In this document: positions 8,652 through 17,341 of the stretch, in pieces
Layout of the letters: each line of letters begins with the position of its first letter
How positions within the stretch are numbered: position 1 is the stretch's first letter
NCBI GenBank assembly: GCA_003523945.1
Contig: DOFS01000079.1
Location: 1,495 to 29,605, forward strand
Source of the DNA: Nitrospiraceae bacterium
Lineage (GTDB): Bacteria > Nitrospirota > Nitrospiria > Nitrospirales > UBA8639
Length of the DNA stretch: 28,111 nucleotides
Direction of reading: 5' to 3'
Notes under the pieces: generated by a model
Seen by the model: only the letters and a program-made list of their open reading frames with translations
Told to the model about the DNA's origin: nothing
Database searches by the model: none
Position numbers and translations under genes: made by a program

Positions 8652-10124
8652 CTAAATCTTGGGTAACCCTTTCCCAATCTCGGGGAACACATCCTTGTAA
8701 GCATTTTTCCCCCACAACAAATCTTGATGACCGTAGTTGGGGAAGATTACTTTTCTGCATTTCCTCTGATTCCCAGGATTTCCCTGCATAAGCCATTCGT
8801 ACATGCGATCAATACTTTCGCGATGCCAAAGACGGTTCAAACTGCTTCCGATGAGAGTAATCTGATCGAAACTATCCTTATCCGTAAATCTTTTGCGAGC
8901 CGCGATATTGATAAGTTGATTGGCCACGGCCCTCTGTCTGTGAACATATGTTCCGGCCCAACCCCGCCGGATGTTCTGTGCACCGTGTAAGTACATGTTG
9001 ATGGGAATGGCGCCAAATTGATTGAGCAATTCCGGTGGAATCGTTTCTCCTAAACCCCTGAAGGTCCCGATAATATTACCCTTGACTGCCAGGCTTTCTC
9101 CTTTTGTAAAATCTCCTTCGACCTTTGTCAGCACCAGTTTGCCAGCCGCATTTTGGGTATCCCAAGCCCCTGATTCCAGAGGGCGAGAATATGCCAAAAT
9201 GCCTTTCGCCTTTGATCCAGTTATTTTTATTTCATCCCCTACGGACGGGTTATGTTTTCCCGAATCAAAGGACATTTCCCAGCCGGGGTGGTGTATCTCG
9301 GAAACCAAATTTTTCTCCGCATATGGCATTCCATACATAAAACTGAGTCGATTACACATATCCAGAGCTTGCCGCATCTTTTCAGTCGGATCATCTCCCC
9401 GAGCATTATTCGGTTCAACGTCATCGTGAGGTTTTAACCGTCCAGACCACCCATCGTAGAGCGCCTGGATTGTAGTAGGCCAGTTATATTCATTTTTAAG
9501 AACCCTTGGGTCTACAAACGACACCGACTCAGAGGCAATGAGGGCTTCAAGGAGGCGTTCCTCAGCCTTCAGCCTTGAATCCACGGGTGTTTCATAGAAA
9601 AGACCCAGAGTCATGAGCACCACATGGCTAAGTCCATGTTGTTTTTTGGATACATGACCCTGGACAATCGCTTGAGCAAGAGTCCCAGCGCCCATACACC
9701 AACCAACTGCACCAATTGGCTTATCGTCGCCTGGAAATTGTTTGTCACGTAGGCGACGAATTTCTTCAAGAGCTTTAGGAATGTCGTACTTAGCCACATT
9801 GTCAAAGTTATATATTTCTCCTTCTCGGAAAGCCATGAGTTCCCCTCTTTGGTTGCTTTCCTTAAGGGTAATGTTCTTGCTGCCCCGCCAATCAAGAAGC
9901 CACGGTTCATAGCCTTGCGTATGCAGCCAATCCGCTAAGCTCCGTGGCTCAGTGCCATGTGGCTTTGGAATCATAAAAGTTTCGTGTCCGGCGCTTGCAC
10001 CATGAAGGAGAAGCACCGGCACACCTGGCGCATGATGATCCTCCGCTTTCCACCGGTGTAAAACAAGCTCGACGCTATCCTGGGTTAAAAAAGGGTGCCA
10101 TTCCATATTGGTGAAATCAGCCAT
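8652..10124 (-). CDS. alpha/beta hydrolase with Cys nucleophile elbow and inserted module
   Basis: A 490-residue alpha/beta hydrolase. The oxyanion region is LLLHGASAGHETF (38-50). The nucleophile elbow is GWCMGAG (141-147), so C143 replaces the usual serine, as in PHA synthases (GxCxG). The catalytic histidine is probably H466 in NYGHQDLLWG; the acid is not obvious. Residues about 281-354 are a foreign module, also present in the two upstream genes, lying between ENLVSEIH-like and PPELLNQFGAIP-like hydrolase sequence. The ATG at 10124 overlaps the stop of the GMC gene (ATGGCTGA), which implies translational coupling and fixes the start; the reading frame is open further upstream but without need. 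Related hydrolases occur beside or fused to cholesterol-oxidase-like GMC enzymes. Probable role: hydrolysis or acyl transfer on the oxidised product. The substrate is unknown. Confidence 0.82.
   Translation of the reverse strand: MADFTNMEWHPFLTQDSVELVLHRWKAEDHHAPGVPVLLLHGASAGHETFMIPKPHGTEPRSLADWLHTQGYEPWLLDWRGSKNITLKESNQRGELMAFREGEIYNFDNVAKYDIPKALEEIRRLRDKQFPGDDKPIGAVGWCMGAGTLAQAIVQGHVSKKQHGLSHVVLMTLGLFYETPVDSRLKAEERLLEALIASESVSFVDPRVLKNEYNWPTTIQALYDGWSGRLKPHDDVEPNNARGDDPTEKMRQALDMCNRLSFMYGMPYAEKNLVSEIHHPGWEMSFDSGKHNPSVGDEIKITGSKAKGILAYSRPLESGAWDTQNAAGKLVLTKVEGDFTKGESLAVKGNIIGTFRGLGETIPPELLNQFGAIPINMYLHGAQNIRRGWAGTYVHRQRAVANQLINIAARKRFTDKDSFDQITLIGSSLNRLWHRESIDRMYEWLMQGNPGNQRKCRKVIFPNYGHQDLLWGKNAYKDVFPEIGKGLPKI
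9063..9284 (-). repeat. shared ~70-aa module, copy in hydrolase
   Basis: Hydrolase residues 281-354. Key positions shared with the other copies: W282, FDSGK, P293, SVGDEI, ITGSKAKGILAY, SGAW, AAGKLVLTKVEG, F339 and GES. The copies are similar as protein but clearly diverged as DNA. Confidence 0.75.
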
Positions 10125-13100
10125 GAGTATGTTTAAGAAAATTTTTGCCAGCCTCAATACCTCGAGCGAGTTCCGGCAAATACACCTTGACAAGATTTCC
10201 GAAGAAATACTTGCCAAAGGCAGCTAGCGCCCATTTTTTTCGAGCTGGATCGTCAGTGTTGGTGATCTTAAAAGACTTTACTTGTTGGTTCAAAAATTTA
10301 GCGGCCGGGATTCGCAAAAGTCCTCGCTTTTCGAGTGCTTCCTCGTTATCGTCCTTAACCTTAAAGTAATCAAAGTAGAGGGTAGCGGTGTCCTTCCAAA
10401 CGTCGAATCCTGGATCGTCTCTTACAATTTTAAAAGCGCGTATCCGATAGGATGTGTCTTCTTGTTGGAAGTCCAGCAGATAATAAAAATAACGAGTATG
10501 TGAGTTGGGGCCGGCAGGAAGAAACATTTGAAGATACCCGGTCACCTCCTCCAATGCTGAGAATTCTGTCATCGTTAGCGTTCCGCTGATAGAGATCTTC
10601 CCAACATGATCAGCATCGCTTTCCGCAAGAAATTGTGCCAAATTTGTGATTTTCGCGGTCAAATTGGTCTTAATTGTATGACCATCGACGACTCCCCTGG
10701 CCTCGGCATCTTCAAAATAACCAATAGTTTTCTGGAAGTTTGTAAGATCATCCCAATCAATTTTCTTGTCATCAATTGAGTAAAACCCTTCCATCGTTTC
10801 TTCAAAACTGAGACCAAGTGGGGAAACATTTGATGCGTGCTCTTGGCCAGAGTTTTTCTTTTCAATCTCCCCAATTGGATCAAGGACATGTTGATTCTTT
10901 TTCGCCCATGCACTCGCGTCTCCCTTTTGTCCAGCCTCCCAATTCTCTAAACCGGCAAATCTCTTCTCCTTGCTGCCTAAGCCCTGGATGAATCGCTCGA
11001 TTTTGTATTCTGCAATCGCGGCGATGGTCGCGGATGGATTTACGCCCACTGGCGTTGGAAACGCGGCAGCATCCATCACGTAGAGACCCGGACACTCAAA
11101 AACTTGTCCACATGGTTCGGTTACGCCCCGGGCAAGGCCTGCAGCAGAACCAACCGTCGGGACCATTGGACAGCCGCCTTGGCTATGGACAGTCACCCGG
11201 CGGTTTAAGAAGGGCCAGGCCGGGTCGGTCCTCAACTCCCCCTTCCACCCATTTGAAGCGATTTCACGCAGGACCTTCTCTTGGGTCTGCCAAGAGTTCG
11301 GCAAGTGGGGTTTAGGCAGATGTGCTTTCAGTTTGGAATTCTTTTCTTCAATGAACAAATTGCCGGGAAACAAGTCACGCCCCATTGTCAGAAGCATGGC
11401 GGTGCGCCCATCACCCGTTCGATAATCCAGTGCCCAGGACAACAAGTGAGGCAACAAGTCGATAAGGTTATCGAGATTTTGGGGTAACTTATCCAAGAGG
11501 AACTTGGAAATATTGCGTGTCAGATCTACCTCACTGCCCCACATCAGCTGAATGCCTTGTCTAACCAAACCCCTAACGATCATGCGAAGATCACTTTCTT
11601 TGATCTCTCCAACTTCAAGCCCCTTTCCGATTTCACCCAGATCGATCTGTTTGATAAGAGGCTCGATTGCTTGATCGAGCCACATACTCACAAGTGGTTC
11701 CGCAGCGAATGCAAGGGAATCCTGTAATTGTTCAAAATCATTCTGAACTGCTGTTCTGAGCCATTCCGGAAGCATATTCCAAATGCTCAGCTTGAGAACC
11801 TCACTATGCAATTTTCGGGCTAATATCCCATGATACTGATTGAAGGTTCGACCAAGGATCCCTGTGCTTGGCATCGCTCCAATTGGAAGGCCCGTCAAGG
11901 CTCCAACCATCGCGCGTCTGGGAAGCTGGGCTGGGGAGTGTACATAACTTTTCCCCTCATTCTCGTAGCGTGTTGGATCAGCCTCTGACTCTGAGGATGT
12001 TGGATCAGTTTCTGAAAACCGATTTCGCCCAAGCCACAACGGACTGCGAAAGATTCCGAGGAGAGGCTCGAGGTCGGTCGGGAACCCACCCTCCTCGACA
12101 AGAAACCAGTCCCTAAGTTTGTCCGCCGAGCAATTAATCCTCCCTATTCTTTTGTCCTTTTCCTTAATTTTAAAAAATTCATCCTCCTTAAAAACCCCGC
12201 GAACCTGGTTCAACATCAGCACACCATCCGCATCCTGGGTTTTCCAGGTACCCAAACTCAGGATAGGTGGATAAGCCACTAACCCACTTGCTCCTGATTC
12301 TTCGCCTATAATAGTGTCCGAGACCTCCGGCTTGTACTCCCCTTCATAAAAATACACAGAGGGCTGTCTTACATCGTAGGAATGTTTTTCTTCACAAAGT
12401 AGCGCAGAAGTGATCGTGGGCCCATAATCAGCTTCATGTGTTTCATCGCAATTAAAAACCATGGCGAATGAGTCGGCGTTTGGGTGATAGCGAGTTCCAA
12501 GTGAGGATTTAATATTATCAGGGAGGTTGAGGTTTTCCTTATTTCTCATTATCAGTTCGGTGGTATTCACCGCTCCCGCACAGAGGAAAACATACCGAGC
12601 CGTGACATTCTCATCACGTGTTTTAGTCAAGTGGTTGTAATATTTGACGCTATAAATTCCATTTTTGGCACATGCTAGGTGTTCGACTTCTGCGAGTGTC
12701 CGGATATCAGCAAGCGCTGAATCTTCGACGATCGCAAGATAGTTGAGATCAAGAGTGTTTTTCGCTTGGGCTCCGCAGCCCTGCCAGCATTGGCCTCGCA
12801 AATCACAGCATTTCTGTTCGCGGTCGAATTTGTTCAGGCCATTTTTAGAGAAGTTAATGGCTAAGGGAGGCTTAAACCAGTGCCCCTCACGCCCAATGGC
12901 GGCAGCACCGCGATGAAGTTGAATGGTCTTGTCTAGGTCTTGAGGAATCGGGTTGACATCCAGCATGTAGGCCGCAAGGTCGTAATAGGGATCGAGCCTA
13001 TCGGGCCCACGCCTGTAACACGCTGGCCAATGGCGATCGAATACCTCTTTGGGTGCTCTGAGATGAACATTGGCATAAATGAGAGATCCACCACCATAGC

Positions 13101-13410
13101 CAGCGGCCTGCCCCACCACGACCTGACCCAGGTCGCGAATATCCCACAGACCCTGGCCCACATTCCAAAACCACCGGGAAATATCTGGTGGTGGATCATA
13201 GCTATTGAGGTCCCTTTTTACCTCATCTGTTGTTAATGATGCTGTCGGGTAGACGGGAAAATCATCCGGCCCATATCGCCGGCCCCGCTCGAGAACACAA
13301 ATTCTTAAACCCGCCTCCACTAAACGGCAGGCCGTCACCGCACCCGCAAAACCGGTGCCTACCACTATGGCATCAAAATCTGGCTTGGTTTGACTAGAAT
13401 TGTCAGACAT
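10117..13410 (-). CDS. GMC oxidoreductase, cholesterol-oxidase-like, extended
   Basis: A 1097-residue flavoprotein, about twice the usual GMC length. N-terminal FAD motif VVGTGFAGAV with GxGxxG at 18-23 and ribose-binding E41 in VLERG. Then GQAAGYGGGSLIYANV (100-114), a cysteine-rich CCDLRGQCWQGCG (201-213), and the C-terminal catalytic pair H742 (VHSQGGCPM) and N791 (GVNPSATIAAIAE). Three additions stand out: the repeated module at about 351-425, a helix-rich insert at about 540-680, and a C-terminal domain of about 230 residues (866-1097) with beta-rich stretches that I do not recognise. No signal peptide. The ATG at 13410 overlaps the PhoD stop (ATGTCTGA), so it is preferred over a TTG at 13425. 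It likely oxidises a secondary alcohol on a hydrophobic, perhaps sterol-like, substrate; this is inferred from the family and the FadL neighbour. Confidence 0.85.
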   Translation of the reverse strand: MSDNSSQTKPDFDAIVVGTGFAGAVTACRLVEAGLRICVLERGRRYGPDDFPVYPTASLTTDEVKRDLNSYDPPPDISRWFWNVGQGLWDIRDLGQVVVGQAAGYGGGSLIYANVHLRAPKEVFDRHWPACYRRGPDRLDPYYDLAAYMLDVNPIPQDLDKTIQLHRGAAAIGREGHWFKPPLAINFSKNGLNKFDREQKCCDLRGQCWQGCGAQAKNTLDLNYLAIVEDSALADIRTLAEVEHLACAKNGIYSVKYYNHLTKTRDENVTARYVFLCAGAVNTTELIMRNKENLNLPDNIKSSLGTRYHPNADSFAMVFNCDETHEADYGPTITSALLCEEKHSYDVRQPSVYFYEGEYKPEVSDTIIGEESGASGLVAYPPILSLGTWKTQDADGVLMLNQVRGVFKEDEFFKIKEKDKRIGRINCSADKLRDWFLVEEGGFPTDLEPLLGIFRSPLWLGRNRFSETDPTSSESEADPTRYENEGKSYVHSPAQLPRRAMVGALTGLPIGAMPSTGILGRTFNQYHGILARKLHSEVLKLSIWNMLPEWLRTAVQNDFEQLQDSLAFAAEPLVSMWLDQAIEPLIKQIDLGEIGKGLEVGEIKESDLRMIVRGLVRQGIQLMWGSEVDLTRNISKFLLDKLPQNLDNLIDLLPHLLSWALDYRTGDGRTAMLLTMGRDLFPGNLFIEEKNSKLKAHLPKPHLPNSWQTQEKVLREIASNGWKGELRTDPAWPFLNRRVTVHSQGGCPMVPTVGSAAGLARGVTEPCGQVFECPGLYVMDAAAFPTPVGVNPSATIAAIAEYKIERFIQGLGSKEKRFAGLENWEAGQKGDASAWAKKNQHVLDPIGEIEKKNSGQEHASNVSPLGLSFEETMEGFYSIDDKKIDWDDLTNFQKTIGYFEDAEARGVVDGHTIKTNLTAKITNLAQFLAESDADHVGKISISGTLTMTEFSALEEVTGYLQMFLPAGPNSHTRYFYYLLDFQQEDTSYRIRAFKIVRDDPGFDVWKDTATLYFDYFKVKDDNEEALEKRGLLRIPAAKFLNQQVKSFKITNTDDPARKKWALAAFGKYFFGNLVKVYLPELARGIEAGKNFLKHTHG
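12136..12360 (-). repeat. shared ~70-aa module, copy in GMC oxidoreductase
   Basis: GMC residues about 351-425. Shared pattern: EGEYKPEVSDTIIG, SGASGLVAYPPI, LGTW, DADGVLMLNQVRG and F407. It lies between YGPTITSALL and RDWFLVEEGGFP, which look like contiguous host sequence. This is the most divergent copy and has lost the leading Trp. Confidence 0.7.
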
Positions 13411-15679
13411 GGTCACGCTCAACAAATCTAATCCTTCCAGACATTGCCGGACTGTCTCTTGGGAGACCTCCCTGGTTGACTGGCTCGGATTCGGTCAATG
13501 GGCGAATGACCTTCCATTCTATTTCTGGGTTCCATTCCTTTATTGAAGTATCAACATCTCTCTTCGGCCGATATTCGACCGTTACATGCATGCAGGCATT
13601 GGCCCCACCGTAAAACCGATCTAGACGTGATTTGTATGGAATTTCTTCGCCCCCATCCTGGGTCTTAAACGTACGTTCGGCAAGATTTTCAAATTGCTCT
13701 TGGCGGGCGAGTTGGAGCTGATGAAAAGGCCCTCCAGCAAGTTCATGTAAGTTCGAGCATTCATAGTTTCTGCCTTTGCCGATCTGCATTGTTGCATAAT
13801 AGGAGCAGTGCATATCTCCGACGAGAAACACAAGCCGTTTGATCCTTTTTGCATAGACAAACTCAATAATCTTCTCTCGCTGCTCCCTGTATGATGGGCT
13901 CGACCATTTATCGTCGTTTTCCCCTAACTTACGGTTCTGCGACAATTTGGATTGTGCCTTGGGGCTGGAGGTACCTTCGTTTTCAGCTTCAGATTGAGTG
14001 GCGTTCCTACCCGAACGGGGACGAACTTCGGCGACAAATGGGACGCTGGATACGACAAATTTGAGATCTTCTTTATGAGCCTCCAACCAGTCGAGAAAGC
14101 AAATCATCTGGTCATCCTCAATCATCTGTTCCCTTCTCACATATCGTTCAGTGCGGGTATTAAGGACAAAATAATGCACTGCTCCATAATAAAATGTGTA
14201 GTACAAAGAATGAGAACCGAATCCGCCTGGGTGGCGAGCGTGCACATACTCTCTATATGCCTGTTCCGCGGGTTTAAGGTAATGTTCCGGCTTGAGGTTT
14301 TGGAGGGGTGCATCGCCATCCTTGGCAAATTGATCGTAGATCTCGTGATCATCGAGTGTCATATAGTGGGGATACTGGGCCAAGAAGTATTGAAGCGATT
14401 CATCCTCCGACCAGGCTTCCCGGTAGGTTCGACGATATGCTTCGAGTTCAGGCCGTCGTTCTCGATAGGGGAAATCGAAATATATTTGATCGCCGGCATG
14501 AAGGACAAACGCCGGCTTCTGATAGTCGAAAGGAAACTTGACTGCCAACGATTTGGACTTTCCGATCACTTTCTCTTTAACTTTCATGACTTCGCCACGT
14601 CGAAAAGTTCCTTCGAGTTGAATTAGTGTAAGACTCCCCGCCGCAGTCTTATCCAACCAGGAACCTGAATGTTTGTTCGCAGGATCAGCTAAAACGCCTG
14701 CGGCCCCTGATTCACTGCCGGTAATAATATCACTGACAGACGGTTCCTTTTCCCCGCATTGAAAACCAATAGACCACTTCTCGACCACCTCTTCCGCTTG
14801 AGAGGTGGATCTCGCAATGATCTTATCTTCGACTTTCAGGTCTTCACCAGCCTGAAATTTCCCTCGGACGTGAGTCAGATAGAACCCTCCTTTCGCATCT
14901 CCAGGTCCATTATTTCCAGACTTCCAACTGCCCGTCTCCAAAATCGGCGAAAAGGTCAGGACGCCAGTCGCCCGGGAATCATGCCCTGTAATGGTGCGTC
15001 CGATTAACGGTTCATTTTTCCCAGAGTCAAAATCAATTTTCCAGAGGTGAAACAACGAACAGAGTTTCAGGAAAGGACTCTTCAGCATTGGTTTCCCCGG
15101 CTGTTTTCCTTTCGTCGCCATGGCAACAAACCCTACCCCATAGGTGATGCCTATTTTGCTTAAGCAGCGAAAAGTACCAGGAAAACGCTTGAGGAAGAAT
15201 GTCCACCATCTCCCTTTCGGGAAATCCATATCCCATTTGTCTATTGGGCGTTTGAGGGATCGCGTCATCGCAGTTCGCCCGACAAGGCCTAATAACAGTG
15301 CCAGAAAGCTGTTAATGGTAAAAATCGAAAGATTGCAGCTTCCAAGCAGAAAACTGAATGGACGGGGTTGGCCTTGTTGGAGATCAGGAAATGTTCGAAA
15401 CCCACCTTGGACTTGGAAGGTTGCCCCGCTGGTACCTAATCCTCCTCGAGTTGAGGCGAAACAAACCCTGACCGTGTAATGGGTATCGGCGGTCAAACCC
15501 TCGAATGAAACTACTGCCGTGTAGTCGTTGTCCGGAACAAGGTCTATGGAGTGGGACTGAGTTTTTTCCTTATTTTCACCAGTATGAATGCTGATTTTCG
15601 CGACACAGGAATGATTCCCGCCGCGAATCCAGATCCGTACAGATTTTTCCGTTGTGTGTCCGATGATGAGATTAGCCAT
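13403..15679 (-). CDS. PhoD-like phosphohydrolase with two inserted modules
   Basis: A 758-residue PhoD-family protein. An N-terminal Fn3-like domain (1-97) precedes the metallophosphatase motifs: LLGSCN (111-116), HAGDQIYFDFP (394-404), TLDDHEIYDQF (441-451), FVLNTRTERY (504-513) and LVGDMHCSYY (619-628). The aspartate common in the FVLDTR motif is N507 here. Between the first and second motifs lie a hydrophobic segment (122-134) and two tandem copies of the shared module (about 213-290 and 302-374). Family members are phosphodiesterases or phosphomonoesterases using Fe/Ca-type metals, often exported, but no N-terminal signal peptide is visible. It starts with ATG at 15679, about 100 bp downstream of fadL, and its stop overlaps the GMC start. 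The substrate is unknown. Confidence 0.85.
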   Translation of the reverse strand: MANLIIGHTTEKSVRIWIRGGNHSCVAKISIHTGENKEKTQSHSIDLVPDNDYTAVVSFEGLTADTHYTVRVCFASTRGGLGTSGATFQVQGGFRTFPDLQQGQPRPFSFLLGSCNLSIFTINSFLALLLGLVGRTAMTRSLKRPIDKWDMDFPKGRWWTFFLKRFPGTFRCLSKIGITYGVGFVAMATKGKQPGKPMLKSPFLKLCSLFHLWKIDFDSGKNEPLIGRTITGHDSRATGVLTFSPILETGSWKSGNNGPGDAKGGFYLTHVRGKFQAGEDLKVEDKIIARSTSQAEEVVEKWSIGFQCGEKEPSVSDIITGSESGAAGVLADPANKHSGSWLDKTAAGSLTLIQLEGTFRRGEVMKVKEKVIGKSKSLAVKFPFDYQKPAFVLHAGDQIYFDFPYRERRPELEAYRRTYREAWSEDESLQYFLAQYPHYMTLDDHEIYDQFAKDGDAPLQNLKPEHYLKPAEQAYREYVHARHPGGFGSHSLYYTFYYGAVHYFVLNTRTERYVRREQMIEDDQMICFLDWLEAHKEDLKFVVSSVPFVAEVRPRSGRNATQSEAENEGTSSPKAQSKLSQNRKLGENDDKWSSPSYREQREKIIEFVYAKRIKRLVFLVGDMHCSYYATMQIGKGRNYECSNLHELAGGPFHQLQLARQEQFENLAERTFKTQDGGEEIPYKSRLDRFYGGANACMHVTVEYRPKRDVDTSIKEWNPEIEWKVIRPLTESEPVNQGGLPRDSPAMSGRIRFVERDHV
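14558..14776 (-). repeat. shared ~70-aa module, PhoD copy 2
   Basis: PhoD residues about 302-374: WSIGFQCGEKEPSVSDIITG, SESGAAGVL, HSGSW, TAAGSLTLIQLEGTF, RRGEVMKVKEKVIGKS. It is separated from copy 1 by only about 11 residues, so the pair is tandem. Confidence 0.75.
14810..15043 (-). repeat. shared ~70-aa module, PhoD copy 1
   Basis: PhoD residues about 213-290: WKIDFDSGKNEP, TITGHDSRATGVL, ILETGSW, YLTHVRGKF, AGEDLKVEDKII. It contains a short glycine/asparagine-rich expansion (255-264) absent from the other copies. Confidence 0.75.
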
Positions 15680-15778
15680 AGAGTCTGCTTATTTTGATGA
15701 ACTCTTCGCTGGAACCTCTATTATCTTAGGACATTTTGCCAATGTTTATGTTTCTTCAAAGTTCCTAACATTAACAAT

Positions 15779-17209
15779 CTAAAAATTTAGACGAAGGTTT
15801 AAGGCACCCACGTACAGGTTGTTTTCCCAGTTGCCATTTACCCGTTGAAGAGGATCGTTGGTACTCCGTATTTTTCGTGTCTCGAAAAATACGGTTTGGA
15901 AGGCTAAATCCACGGCGATGGCCTTTACCCAATTCCCTCCGCAGGGAAACAAGGTGAAGAAACGCCCATTTTTTCGGCAAATGAATCCTGCGCCAAAGGA
16001 GAGGGTATTGGAATCTGCATCAGGCACGGAAGGTGAAAAGGTTTTTTTGGGAACAGGAGTTTCTGAATGCGAGAACCCACCTCGAATGGCAATATCCCAA
16101 TCAGGTAGATCAGAGGGACTAATCCATTTGTATTCGGTTCCGAAAACCACGATGACAGCCGAATCATAATTTCGCTCGGAAGGAATAGTGACCCTTGCTC
16201 CGGGCAATGAGGCGATGCTATCCAACTCGAGATCAAGATTTTTAAAAGAAGTCCAATCCACATAGTCGACATCAACTTCAACCTTCCATTCCTTTTTGTT
16301 ATCTCGTATGGGCCATAGAGCGATTCCACCGGAAAAGATTTGCGGGAGATTTAGTTCCGTTGAAGCATCAGCAAATTCAGCCCCGTCAACAAGAAGCTTT
16401 CCTTTCAGGTTGAGACTCACCTGATTTCGATATACAAAGGCTAAATTGAGACGGGGTTTCAAATCAGGATTCCGCCAAGGCGTGAGCATCAGACTTATGT
16501 TAAATCCTACCGCCGTATCAGTTCCGTTTGCCTCGAGTTTCGCCCCAGGAGTAATTCCTAGGCCATTTAAAGGTGGGAATGCCCATTCAGGGCCGGCGGT
16601 CAGTTTTTGCTCAGCCTGAGTTTCACCAAGAATGGAAAAGGTGTAGATGTCCAAGCCCGCTCCCAGGGACAGATACTGGTTCACTTTGTAGGCTATCGTG
16701 GGCTTTATATCTATCAGAGGAAGTGCGGCAAAGGAGTTTAATTGTCCTAATTGGCTGGATTCAGAATATTTGACCTGAATTCCATATGGTGACGTTAAGC
16801 CAATCCCGAGGCTTAAATCGCCAAAAGCTTCAAAACCTAAGTCCTTTAAATTCGCGGTGAGAAAGAAATTACTCGGCGGTGGGTTGGCAACCGTTCCATC
16901 TATTCCCCCGTTAACATTTGTCCCAGAAACGCTCTTAAAGTCAACATGGCTTGAGATGAGATTGGTGCCTATCGAAACTTGAACCCGTTCCAACCCAGTC
17001 ATACCAGCTGGGTTGTAATGAATGGCTGATGGATCATCTGCCTGCGCGGCAAAGGCTGAACCCTGCCCGGTTGCTGAGGCACTTTGATCTTGTATCCGAA
17101 AAGCCTCACCATAAGCCGTATCGGTTATGACTAGAAAACATGCCATTACTAGTATGACCAAACAGACTGGATAAGGAACAGTTGTCGAGGGAAATTCAGT
17201 GCGTATCAT
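15779..17209 (-). CDS. fadL: FadL/TodX-family outer-membrane transporter
   Basis: A 476-residue outer-membrane beta-barrel of the OmpP1/FadL/TodX family, which carries long-chain fatty acids, aromatic hydrocarbons or other hydrophobic compounds across the outer membrane. Evidence: a signal peptide (about 1-34, hydrophobic core LVILVMACFLVITDTAYG); the mature N-terminus EAFRIQDQSASATGQGSAFA that forms the lumen plug; IHYNPAGMTGL with NPAGM at 66-70; alternating barrel strands; and a C-terminus ending in F (LNLRLNF). It is the first gene of the run leading to PhoD, GMC and hydrolase (100-bp gap), so it probably imports their substrate. Its 5' leader carries a strong inverted repeat. Confidence 0.9.
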   Translation of the reverse strand: MIRTEFPSTTVPYPVCLVILVMACFLVITDTAYGEAFRIQDQSASATGQGSAFAAQADDPSAIHYNPAGMTGLERVQVSIGTNLISSHVDFKSVSGTNVNGGIDGTVANPPPSNFFLTANLKDLGFEAFGDLSLGIGLTSPYGIQVKYSESSQLGQLNSFAALPLIDIKPTIAYKVNQYLSLGAGLDIYTFSILGETQAEQKLTAGPEWAFPPLNGLGITPGAKLEANGTDTAVGFNISLMLTPWRNPDLKPRLNLAFVYRNQVSLNLKGKLLVDGAEFADASTELNLPQIFSGGIALWPIRDNKKEWKVEVDVDYVDWTSFKNLDLELDSIASLPGARVTIPSERNYDSAVIVVFGTEYKWISPSDLPDWDIAIRGGFSHSETPVPKKTFSPSVPDADSNTLSFGAGFICRKNGRFFTLFPCGGNWVKAIAVDLAFQTVFFETRKIRSTNDPLQRVNGNWENNLYVGALNLRLNF

Positions 17210-17267
17210 GGCATTTAGATAGTAAAATCTTCGTCACAGATTGCTCCTGCTTTGATCAGGAATGACG

Positions 17268-17290
17268 AGTCCGTTGGTATGCCACGGACT
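17268..17290 (-). promoter_or_regulatory. inverted repeat in fadL leader
   Basis: AGTCCGT and ACGGACT are perfect 7-bp arms around a 9-nt centre that adds a GG/CC pair, about 60-80 nt upstream of the fadL start. It could be a transcription-factor operator or an RNA hairpin in the leader. No T-run follows, so a plain terminator is unlikely. Confidence 0.45.
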
Positions 17291-17312
17291 ATTCCAATTA
17301 ATTAATTGCACA

Positions 17313-17341
17313 AGTATGAAATAATTGGTGAATAACATCAA
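17313..17341 (-). promoter_or_regulatory. possible sigma-70 promoter for fadL
   Basis: On the minus strand TTGATG (17341-17336), a 17-nt spacer and CATACT (17318-17313), each 4 of 6 to consensus. It would start transcription near 17306, placing the inverted repeat at about +16 to +38. Weak evidence. Confidence 0.3.

Noticed and set aside
8652..8672. GGGTAACCC palindrome between the convergent cyclase and hydrolase genes as a shared terminator
   Set aside because: No stem of useful length and no T-run; part of it lies inside the hydrolase coding end.
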